Shown here in pieces: positions 1-6,893 of a stretch of 64,000 bases of DNA. The stretch lies in assembly GCA_938015415.1 (NCBI GenBank), contig CALLPK010000029.1, forward strand, positions 1-64,000, in the 5' to 3' direction. The stretch comes from an uncultured Saprospiraceae bacterium. GTDB lineage: Bacteria > Bacteroidota > Bacteroidia > Chitinophagales > Saprospiraceae. Position 1 is the first letter of the stretch, and every line of letters begins with the position of its first letter. The position numbers and the translations under genes are program-made. The notes beneath the pieces were generated by a model. That model ran no database searches. It was not told the origin of the DNA and saw nothing but the letters and a program-made list of their open reading frames with translations.

Positions 1-80
1 GTGGATTAGTTAATTGGTGGATTAGTTAATTGGTTAATTGGTTAATTGGTGGATTTAGTTAATTGGTGGATTAGTGACCT
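1..80. repeat. Short-unit intergenic repeat array
   Basis: Tandem, slightly variable copies of units such as GGTGGATTAG and TTAATTGG fill the first 80 bases. The same vocabulary returns at 21184-21395, 21777-21890 and 59305-59340. At 21 kb the arrays surround a four-helix-bundle gene, so this one may be the right flank of a similar unit lying outside the window. No coding potential is apparent. Confidence 0.8.
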
Positions 81-110
81 AGAATGATCTAATCCGAAAT
101 TAAAAAAAAA

Positions 111-250
111 TAGTAGAGCATCGAACTCTAACCGTGAGATGCGGCACTAATTTTTCTCTCGAAGTTAACGCAGGAGAGTAGCGACCGAAGGAAGCGGAAT
201 GACTAAGTTAATTCGAGAATAAAAAAAATTAGTAGAGCATCGAACTCTAA
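111..250. repeat. 21-bp direct repeat pair before the HlyD gene
   Basis: The 21-mer TAGTAGAGCATCGAACTCTAA, 20 bases of which can be written as TAGTAGAGCATCGAACTCTA, occurs at 111-131 and 230-250, each preceded by an A-rich run. Each copy holds a 5-bp hairpin (TAGAG/CTCTA). The roughly 100 bases between contain an imperfect inverted pair, TCTCGAAGTTAA and TTAATTCGAGA. The second copy ends five bases before the HlyD start codon, so it would lie in the leader of that mRNA. It could be a regulatory element or a small repeat insertion. Confidence 0.6.
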
Positions 251-255
251 AATAT

Positions 256-1353
256 ATGAAAAGTTTTACCGGATTCAAGTACCAGCAATCGGTCTTAAAG
301 ACTGTGGACGAACCGCCCGTAAAGAAGAAATTCAACTGGGACAGGTTCTCCTTTTTGTGCGTGCTGGCCTTGATGTTCGTGTATATTGGTTACCGGGTTT
401 ATAATAAAGTAACATTTATCAAAGTGCACGGCCAGGTAATACTGGACAAGATGGCGGTCAACTTTACCGATGATATTCGTCTGGAAGAAATCTGTGTAGT
501 AGAAGGAGACAAGATCTTTAGTGGAGACACGCTGTTTGTGTACACTTTTGAAGACCAGGCACACGTAGAAAATCAAATGAAAAGCATCACCCAGAATATT
601 AATTCGGGTGGTGATAATACAAAATGGTACGATCGGGAAATTCTAAATATCAAGCGCCAGATCGCCATTAAAAAAAGCGAGCAAAAAGGAGTGGGTGTAA
701 GACTCGCCGGAAAAAAGATAGAGCGAAAAGCACAAGAAAAGCAGATTCTCCTGGGCGTAGACGTAGCCTATAAATTACCGCCTATTGATTCAGATATCAT
801 TCGTTTTGAGACGGATTACGAAGCTTATGGTCGAGAGATAAACATCCTAAAAAATCATTTATACTTATTGCGTAAGCAACAAAAAGCCATCGCAGCCGAA
901 GACATAGAAAAAGTCAAAACCAAAGTCAGTCAAAGCATGGCCTACCAAAATTCTATTTATTACTATGCTTCTCCGGTGAGCGGCGAAATCGGACAAATCA
1001 ACAACAGTCCCAATGAAGTATGTTACAAAGCAAAAGATGTCATGGTAATTCATCAGCTGGAAAATTTAAAAATCAAAGCCTATTTTCATCAGAGTTTATA
1101 TCAAGAAATAAAGTTAGGCGAAGAGGTTGAGATAGAATTTCCCGATGGAACTATTGGCCGTGGAGTGATCAATAATTTCTACGTATCGACCTACGAATTA
1201 CCCGCCGAATTTCAAAAAAGATACGAACCCGTAGAGCGTAGAATAGTGGTGGATGTACTACCACTTAACCTCCACGAAGCCGCCCTTTGGATCGGATATT
1301 ATAAGATGGCGGTTACGATCGTCAAGAAAAAATCCAATCGGTACGACTTTTGA
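256..1353 (+). CDS. HlyD-like membrane fusion / adaptor protein
   Basis: Predicted inner-membrane-anchored periplasmic adaptor. A cytoplasmic N-terminus is followed by one membrane segment at about residues 32-49, then the first half of a barrel-sandwich (biotinyl-lipoyl-like) domain at about 55-95. A long charged coiled-coil hairpin follows (about 100-230), then the second half of the lipoyl-like domain (about 235-260, ASPVSGEIGQI) and a beta-barrel region to the C-terminus. This is the order seen in HlyD/EmrA proteins and in the periplasmic part of Alg44. No ABC transporter or outer-membrane TolC partner lies beside it. Its neighbours are a TackOD1 protein and a processive GT2 enzyme, so a role in exporting the polymer made by the GT2 protein is the best inference. 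The start at 256 is chosen because the membrane segment follows at the usual distance; no Shine-Dalgarno sequence is visible. Confidence 0.8.
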   Translation: MKSFTGFKYQQSVLKTVDEPPVKKKFNWDRFSFLCVLALMFVYIGYRVYNKVTFIKVHGQVILDKMAVNFTDDIRLEEICVVEGDKIFSGDTLFVYTFEDQAHVENQMKSITQNINSGGDNTKWYDREILNIKRQIAIKKSEQKGVGVRLAGKKIERKAQEKQILLGVDVAYKLPPIDSDIIRFETDYEAYGREINILKNHLYLLRKQQKAIAAEDIEKVKTKVSQSMAYQNSIYYYASPVSGEIGQINNSPNEVCYKAKDVMVIHQLENLKIKAYFHQSLYQEIKLGEEVEIEFPDGTIGRGVINNFYVSTYELPAEFQKRYEPVERRIVVDVLPLNLHEAALWIGYYKMAVTIVKKKSNRYDF

Positions 1354-1428
1354 CTTAATTAAGATATTCAGTAATGTGATACAGCATAATTCCAACCAAT
1401 ACACAGCCATTTCTTTCCCCCTTATTGA

Positions 1429-1449
1429 CGTATAGCCTTGTGCTATACG
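1429..1449 (+). terminator. 8-bp hairpin between adaptor and TackOD1 genes
   Basis: CGTATAGC at 1429-1436 pairs perfectly with GCTATACG at 1442-1449 across a 5-base loop. It lies 75 bases after the HlyD stop and 44 before the next start, and is followed by a T-rich but interrupted stretch. It may be a weak terminator, an RNA-processing site or an operator; the lack of a clean U-run makes termination uncertain. Confidence 0.45.
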
Positions 1450-1492
1450 CAAATCACCTTTTATTTCATTAGTGTGTCTTTAACAGAATAAT

Positions 1493-2881
1493 ATGCTGTC
1501 AATTAATAAAATAAATAAGCAAGCGCTCATCGAATATGAGGATTTTCTCTTCATGTACGTAGAGGAAGAAGCTGCTTTTGACAGTGAGAAAATATACTAT
1601 GTAGATGCCGTTATTATCAACTCTTCGGAAACCAGGTTATTTGAAAAAGTACTCAGGGTAATTCGGACTCACTACGATGCAGAAATTTATCTTAAACCCA
1701 TTTTTTGTGTGCAGTACGAAGGATTGCCACTGCAGGTTATTGAGTGTTGCGATGGATTGACCGACGTAACCCAATACCAAAAAATCGCTCGTACTACGCG
1801 GGAGATCAAGACTAGTATTCAGAAATTATTTTTACAACAAAAATTTCCGTCTAACGAATTTGGGGTACTCTATAAAGCGATGCAATATTTGTACACTCGT
1901 AATCATGACTTGACGCCTTTTGTGGACAGACACGCCCGGTTGAGCTATACCTATCCATTTGTGAGTTTACAACTAGAAGACGAAGCGCAAAATAAGATAC
2001 TTGATATTTTAAAACAAGGTGTTCGGGACGGGTTTCTACGCGAGGAGCAAATGTTAGACAAAATACATGTTTGCGATGCTTGTCATAGCGCCCATCACAA
2101 CATCCGGGAAACCTGTTTGCAGTGTAATGGGATCGACCTGAAAGTGCAGGATTTAATCCATCACTTTCAATGTGCTTATATCGGACCGGAAACAGATTTT
2201 ATGCAAGAATATACCGATGATTTGATCTGTCCAAAATGTCAAAAAATATTACGGCATATTGGGGTTGATTACGACAAACCATCTCATATTTTTAATTGCA
2301 ATACTTGTAGTGAGCATTTTCAAAATCCAGTTTTTACCTATAACTGTGTAGACTGTGGAAAGGTAAGTGATATTCGACATTTGCAAGAACATCTGATCAA
2401 ACGAATCTCTCTCACTGCGAAAGGAAAACAGCTGGTACTCAGTGGATTACCCAAAAAGAACTACGAATCGGAGGGAAGTAATAAAGACGTATCGGGAGTT
2501 TATGAATTAAGTGTCTTTAAAAATATTTTACAACAGGAAAAGGCCCGGACTGCCTTTAATCCCGGTAGAACCTTCTTTGGAAAAGTGGCCGTAGTGGATG
2601 TACAGTTGAACAGTATTAGCTGGAAGGAAAAAATGATTCTGCGGGATGAATTAGCGGGCGAACTCAAAAGTTATCTCAAAGATTACGATATGGTTACGGC
2701 GGTGAGTGCCGGAGAGTTTTACTTTTTAAAATTAGAATCAAATCAAGAGAAACTGGATGAACTTTCTGAGCTGATTGTTTTTAACCTGGAAGCACTGGTG
2801 AAAAGTAATGTAAAAGATAGTCAGGTAATCGTTTCGGTAGAAACGCAGGCAATTTATCATAATCAAACAATCGAATTTTAG
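1493..2881 (+). CDS. TackOD1-type zinc-ribbon protein with degenerate GGDEF-like C-terminus
   Basis: A 462-residue soluble protein. The centre (about residues 190-290) carries cysteine pairs at 194/197, 208/211, 246/249, 269/272 and 285/288, with C227 and several histidines, which fits the metal-binding TackOD1 output domain. The C-terminal part (about 360-450) resembles a GGDEF fold: a conserved-looking beta strand FGKVAVVDV, then VSAGEFYFLKL, where residues 406-409 (AGEF) sit in place of GGDEF. The active-site signature is lost, so catalysis is unlikely, but a binding or protein-interaction role is possible. The N-terminal 180 residues are unassigned and may hold a response-regulator-like fold. 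It lies between the adaptor and the GT2 synthase, only 11 bases before the latter, so it probably controls or assembles that machine in the cytoplasm. The TackOD1 assignment is from motif recognition; the GGDEF relationship is inference. Confidence 0.7.
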   Translation: MLSINKINKQALIEYEDFLFMYVEEEAAFDSEKIYYVDAVIINSSETRLFEKVLRVIRTHYDAEIYLKPIFCVQYEGLPLQVIECCDGLTDVTQYQKIARTTREIKTSIQKLFLQQKFPSNEFGVLYKAMQYLYTRNHDLTPFVDRHARLSYTYPFVSLQLEDEAQNKILDILKQGVRDGFLREEQMLDKIHVCDACHSAHHNIRETCLQCNGIDLKVQDLIHHFQCAYIGPETDFMQEYTDDLICPKCQKILRHIGVDYDKPSHIFNCNTCSEHFQNPVFTYNCVDCGKVSDIRHLQEHLIKRISLTAKGKQLVLSGLPKKNYESEGSNKDVSGVYELSVFKNILQQEKARTAFNPGRTFFGKVAVVDVQLNSISWKEKMILRDELAGELKSYLKDYDMVTAVSAGEFYFLKLESNQEKLDELSELIVFNLEALVKSNVKDSQVIVSVETQAIYHNQTIEF

Positions 2882-2892
2882 TAAATCCTTGT

Positions 2893-4197
2893 ATGGACTT
2901 TATCATAGAATTTTTTAAATACTGGAATTATGCAGGAGCGGGGAAAATGATCCGTATCTTCTGGTATTTTATAATCTTTGAATTTGGTAGGTACGTTGTT
3001 TTGGAATTTTGGGTTTTGTTTGTTTATTGGTTGGGTCGAAAAAAAAGAGCAGAAGCCTGGGAAGCAGCCAAGCAGGCACTTTATAATGAGATGCCCCTGA
3101 TCTCTCTGATTGCTCCGGGAAAAAACGAAGGAAAAAATATTTTTAAACTTGTAAAGTCGCTCAACGAGCAAACTTACCAAAATGTGGAAGTGATCATCGT
3201 GGATGATGGTTCGGATGATGAGACGCCGATTATTGGGCGCAATTTGGAGAAAAATGGTTTGATTGATCTTTTTATTCGCAACGATATGCGGGGAGGGAAA
3301 GCGAGTGCGGCCAATCTGGCCTGGCGATATTCCAGAGGGAAATTTCTTTTACATCTGGATGCCGATTGCTCTTTTGACCGAACGGCAGTGGAGAATATTA
3401 TCATCCCATTTTACCTGGATCCCGAAATTGGTGGAGTAGGGGGGAATGTAAAAGTCCGTAACGGTGACGTAAGTCTCTGTGCTCGGTTACAATCTATCGA
3501 ATATCTCAAAAGTATTTCTGTGGGCCGAATTGTAACCTCGTATTTGGGTATTTACCGAATCATCTCTGGTGCCTTTGGCGCCTTTCGGATGGACGCGTTG
3601 AAAAAAGTCGGTGTCTGGGATATAGGCCCCGGACTAGATGGAGACATCACCGTCAAACTGCGAAAATCAGGGTATAAAATTCACTTCGAACCAACCGCCA
3701 TTTGTCTGACCGCGGTACCCACCAAATTTAAAGTACTGTGGAAACAACGCCTGCGCTGGAGCAGATCGCTGGTGCGTTTTCGACTACGAAAACACCTTGA
3801 CGTTTTTCTGCCACATAAAAACTGGCGGTGGGGAACCTTCCTGGGATTCGTAGAAAATGTATTCTATAATTTTGTTTTGGATATCAAATGGTATATCTAC
3901 ATTATTGATATGATGGTTAATTTTTCTTCTTGGATTTGGTTTCTTATCCCGATGAATCTAGCCTTATATATGATTGCTGGATTCATGCAGCAGTTGTCTT
4001 TGTCTTTGTGGTCGGAACGCTCTGAAGAAGAGCGGGTGCTTTGGTGGTACGTTCCATTAATGGTATTTTATGTCGCCTTCTTTTTACGCTTTTGCCGTAC
4101 CCTTGCCTACTTTAAAGAGTTTTTCTTTAAAGCATCTTACCGAGACCCTTGGAATCCGCAAAAATCTTCCTATCAGGCACTAAAAAACGGATATTAA
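2893..4197 (+). CDS. Processive GT2 glycosyltransferase (BcsA/HasA-like synthase)
   Basis: Membrane glycosyltransferase of 434 residues that probably polymerises and extrudes a beta-linked glycan. One or two membrane segments at about 22-48 precede a GT-A domain. Family-2 landmarks are all present: VDDGSDDET with D104/D105, the DxD motif DAD at 156-158, the acceptor-site aspartate in GLDGD (249-251) and QRLRW at 285-289. The QxxRW motif marks processive synthases. Three or four C-terminal membrane segments follow (about 310-410). The PilZ domain that brings c-di-GMP control to BcsA is absent. The preceding gene, with its GGDEF-like tail, could replace it. The product cannot be told from sequence; cellulose, chitin-like and poly-GlcNAc-like polymers are all possible. 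No cellulase, deacetylase or BcsB gene is adjacent. Confidence 0.85.
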   Translation: MDFIIEFFKYWNYAGAGKMIRIFWYFIIFEFGRYVVLEFWVLFVYWLGRKKRAEAWEAAKQALYNEMPLISLIAPGKNEGKNIFKLVKSLNEQTYQNVEVIIVDDGSDDETPIIGRNLEKNGLIDLFIRNDMRGGKASAANLAWRYSRGKFLLHLDADCSFDRTAVENIIIPFYLDPEIGGVGGNVKVRNGDVSLCARLQSIEYLKSISVGRIVTSYLGIYRIISGAFGAFRMDALKKVGVWDIGPGLDGDITVKLRKSGYKIHFEPTAICLTAVPTKFKVLWKQRLRWSRSLVRFRLRKHLDVFLPHKNWRWGTFLGFVENVFYNFVLDIKWYIYIIDMMVNFSSWIWFLIPMNLALYMIAGFMQQLSLSLWSERSEEERVLWWYVPLMVFYVAFFLRFCRTLAYFKEFFFKASYRDPWNPQKSSYQALKNGY

Positions 4198-4321
4198 TAT
4201 TAAAAATATATTGTATATTTGTGATTTTTAAGAATGCAGATATAACTTTTTATTTTTAGCTACGTATCCAAACCATCCCTATCAGCCAAATTCCCAAATT
4301 CCAATTTAACTTCTCATTGTT

Positions 4322-4427
4322 TCCTCTTACCTTTTGTCAAGAGCCTTAACCTTGATAACCTATCTCCTTACCTTTTGTGAAGAGCTCAAGTATTAGTATA
4401 TCCTCTTACCTTTCGTGAAGAGCTCAA
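4322..4427. promoter_or_regulatory. Three spaced 26-bp hairpin-like repeats upstream of a lipoprotein gene
   Basis: Near-identical copies related to CTCTTACCTTTTGTGAAGAG start at 4322, 4363 and 4401 (spacing 41 and 38 bases). Each contains a CTCTT/AAGAG-type inverted pair around a 10-base centre. They end 37 bases before the lipoprotein start. Regular spacing in a 266-base non-coding stretch suggests binding sites for a regulator or repeated RNA hairpins in the leader. Nothing else recognisable lies between 4198 and 4463, apart from a lone TATATTTG (4214-4221) that could be a -7 element. Confidence 0.5.
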
Positions 4428-4463
4428 AAAAACAATTTTTAACCCTTTCAATTTGTAAATACC

Positions 4464-5897
4464 ATGCGGCATTTATTAAAGACCTTTGTGGTCTTATTCA
4501 TTATTTTTCTGCTTTCAGGCTGTGAAAAAGAGCCTGATTTAAATCTAAAAAAAGATGAAAGTTTTTCTGCTCCTTTTCACGAGCGTATTACCGATACCTA
4601 CTTAGCACTTTTCCAATTGATCTCAACTGGAATACAGGAAGCGATCACAAAACCACAACTGTATTTTTTAGCGGAATTGGGAGATACGCGGGATTGTCCG
4701 GATAGTAGTGTAGATAATACGACAACCTATCCAAAGGTGTTGACCTTGGATTTTGTTAACTGCAATAGTGCAGGAATTATTTACAACGGTATGGTTCCCA
4801 TTACCTTTAATGCTCCATTGGGGCAAGATGCTGACCCTACTGATACTTTTGAGATCGTTGTACCACCTGTGATGGGAATAACGATCAATGGATATGCTTT
4901 TGAATTAACTGGACCAATCAAACTGGACAGGGTAGATACTGGTTCAGGTTTTTACGACTATAACTTTATTTTAGAAGGAGCTATCATTAGCTCAAAAGAT
5001 GGTACAACTACCACCTTGCCTGCAGGTTCGTGTGGAACTTTTGGTCTTGGATTTACGGACGGTGATGATCCAAATAATCCAATTGATTACGTGGACAATC
5101 CATTTCAAGTATCTCTCAAGGAGACCACCGTTGTTTGCGCTTCTGCCGGTGCTTCGCACTCTTTTTGTACTATGACCGGAAACGAGCCGCTCTCGCTTAA
5201 TCCATCAACTTGTAGTTGTCCTACCCAGGGCGATCTGGAAATTACTACGGGTGCATGTGGTAGCACGGGGGGTGCGGCTAGTAGCTATGATTTTGGGTTT
5301 GATGGCAGAAATAGTGATGCCGGAATGTGTGATCCAATTGTAAATGAGTTGACAATTATTGATTTTTTATCGTGGGAAGGAGTCGTTACGGCAGATGGTG
5401 GAGTCGCAGATGGTCTGACATCCATAGATATTCTTGTCGATGAAGAGCCGGCTGCTCCTCTTGGAACTTCCTTACAATTAACGGACGGAGGTAGTGGGGC
5501 AGCGGGGCATGGCTTCTTTTGGACCGGTTCAACTAATGCCTCTTCAGGCTTTATTAATGTTGGGCAGACTATTTCAAATACAACTACTCCAAATACTCCG
5601 TGGATTAATGAAATTCATTACAATAATGAGGGACCTAGAGGAGATATAGATGAAGGAATAGAAATTGCTGGACCAGCAGGATTGGATCTGAGCAACTATT
5701 GTTTGTATCTTTATGATGGTGACACTAATCAGCCTAGTGGGGCTGAAATCTCCCTGAGGGGAAGAACTATTCCAGACGAAGGAAGGGGCTTTGGAGCCGT
5801 ATTTATTGATATTCCGGCTATTCAGAATGGTGCTCCAGACGGAGTTGCTTTTTATCGTAAGGATAATATAGCTGTGAGTTTTTGTGCCGGTAGATAA
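4464..5897 (+). CDS. Lipoprotein with C-terminal lamin-tail-like domain
   Basis: Secreted lipoprotein of 477 residues: a signal peptide ends in the lipobox LLSGC with the lipidated Cys at residue 20. The body is rich in Asp, Gly, Thr and Cys, with several cysteine-containing loops (about 185-275) suggestive of a disulfide-bonded beta-rich extracellular protein. From about residue 375 the sequence (INEIHYNNEG, then DEGIEIAGPAG, NYCLYLYDG) matches the start of lamin-tail-type domains common in secreted Bacteroidota proteins. The match ends abruptly after NGAPDGVAFY with a short tail VSFCAGR, whereas family members usually continue, so the C-terminus may be truncated. Its function is unknown. 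It is monocistronic, flanked by the repeat-bearing upstream region and a good terminator. Confidence 0.7.
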   Translation: MRHLLKTFVVLFIIFLLSGCEKEPDLNLKKDESFSAPFHERITDTYLALFQLISTGIQEAITKPQLYFLAELGDTRDCPDSSVDNTTTYPKVLTLDFVNCNSAGIIYNGMVPITFNAPLGQDADPTDTFEIVVPPVMGITINGYAFELTGPIKLDRVDTGSGFYDYNFILEGAIISSKDGTTTTLPAGSCGTFGLGFTDGDDPNNPIDYVDNPFQVSLKETTVVCASAGASHSFCTMTGNEPLSLNPSTCSCPTQGDLEITTGACGSTGGAASSYDFGFDGRNSDAGMCDPIVNELTIIDFLSWEGVVTADGGVADGLTSIDILVDEEPAAPLGTSLQLTDGGSGAAGHGFFWTGSTNASSGFINVGQTISNTTTPNTPWINEIHYNNEGPRGDIDEGIEIAGPAGLDLSNYCLYLYDGDTNQPSGAEISLRGRTIPDEGRGFGAVFIDIPAIQNGAPDGVAFYRKDNIAVSFCAGR

Positions 5898-5930
5898 CAT
5901 CGAATAATTTTCTTGGATAAATAATATTAA

Positions 5931-5970
5931 AATCGTTTTGGAGTATTCTCTTCAGAACGGTTTTTTTTTT
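5931..5970 (+). terminator. Rho-independent terminator after the lipoprotein gene
   Basis: AATCGTTTTG (5931-5940) pairs with CAGAACGGTT (5953-5962), including three G-U pairs in RNA, across a 12-base loop. The stem is followed immediately by ten T residues. It lies 34 bases after the stop codon, as expected for an intrinsic terminator. Confidence 0.8.
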
Positions 5971-6049
5971 ACCTTTAGATAAAAAAGCTTCTCTAAGCTG
6001 TAGCATCTGTTTTTACTAAAAATAGTATATAACTAAAAACCATAAAACT

Positions 6050-6775
6050 ATGTCCATATTTGTCGCTGAGTTAATCGGAACTGCCATCCTTATTCTTTTA
6101 GGGAATGGGGTCGTTGCTACCGACCTTTTGGAAAATTCTAAAGGAAAAGGTACAGGGTGGGTGTTGATTACCATCGGGTGGGCCGTTGCTGTTTTTGTGG
6201 CTGTATTTATCGTGGCCCCTTATAGCGGAGCGCACATTAATCCTGCGGTAACGATCGGTCTGGCGGTAGCGGGTAAAGTAGAGATAGCTCTGATCCCGAT
6301 TTATTTAAGCGCTCAACTTTTAGGAGCTGCATTGGGTAGTTTTTTGGTTTGGGTGCACTATCGACCTCATTTTGCCTTAACCAAAGATCCGGATTTAATC
6401 TTAGCAGTTCACAGTACTGGACCAGCGATAAAAAGTACCATCGATAATCTAATCTCAGAAATTATCGGAACCTTTGTTTTGGTCTTTGCCGTTTTTTATA
6501 TTAGTGGTGCTAAGGTAGGGGATGCAGAGGCTTCATTGGGATCATTAGATGCACTACCCGTCGCATTGGTCGTACTAGCCATTGGTATGTCATTGGGAAG
6601 CACAACGGGTTATGCCATTAATCCTGCCCGAGACTTAGGTCCTCGAATCATGCACGCTATTTTACCAATCAAAAACAAGGGCGGCAGCGACTGGGGATAC
6701 GCATGGATTCCAGTAGTTGGACCGATCATCGGTGGTGTCCTGGCAGCAATTGCTTTTTTAGTCATTGGAAACTGA
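6050..6775 (+). CDS. glpF: MIP family aquaglyceroporin
   Basis: Six-helix membrane channel of 241 residues. Both half-helix NPA boxes are present: HINPAV at residues 64-66 and INPARDLGPR at 190-192. The aspartate after the second box (D194) is the hallmark of glycerol facilitators rather than strict water channels, so glycerol or a small polyol is the expected substrate. No glpK or glpD gene lies next to it. It stands alone, upstream of and convergent with uvrA. Assignment to the MIP family is very safe; substrate choice is by motif only. Confidence 0.9.
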   Translation: MSIFVAELIGTAILILLGNGVVATDLLENSKGKGTGWVLITIGWAVAVFVAVFIVAPYSGAHINPAVTIGLAVAGKVEIALIPIYLSAQLLGAALGSFLVWVHYRPHFALTKDPDLILAVHSTGPAIKSTIDNLISEIIGTFVLVFAVFYISGAKVGDAEASLGSLDALPVALVVLAIGMSLGSTTGYAINPARDLGPRIMHAILPIKNKGGSDWGYAWIPVVGPIIGGVLAAIAFLVIGN

Positions 6776-6893
6776 TCGTCAATTAGAATGTAAATGTGAA
6801 TTAGAATTTGCTCTTTTATTGATGAGGCTTCTATTTTCAAGATTCTTTGTCTTTAGTAAGATCTTCAGGATAATCATTCTAATCCTAATCTCC

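Noticed and set aside
6782-6883. Bidirectional terminator between aquaporin gene and uvrA
   Set aside because: Only a 9-bp AT-rich pair (ATTAGAATG/CATTCTAAT) 84 bases apart and no U-run; too weak to call.
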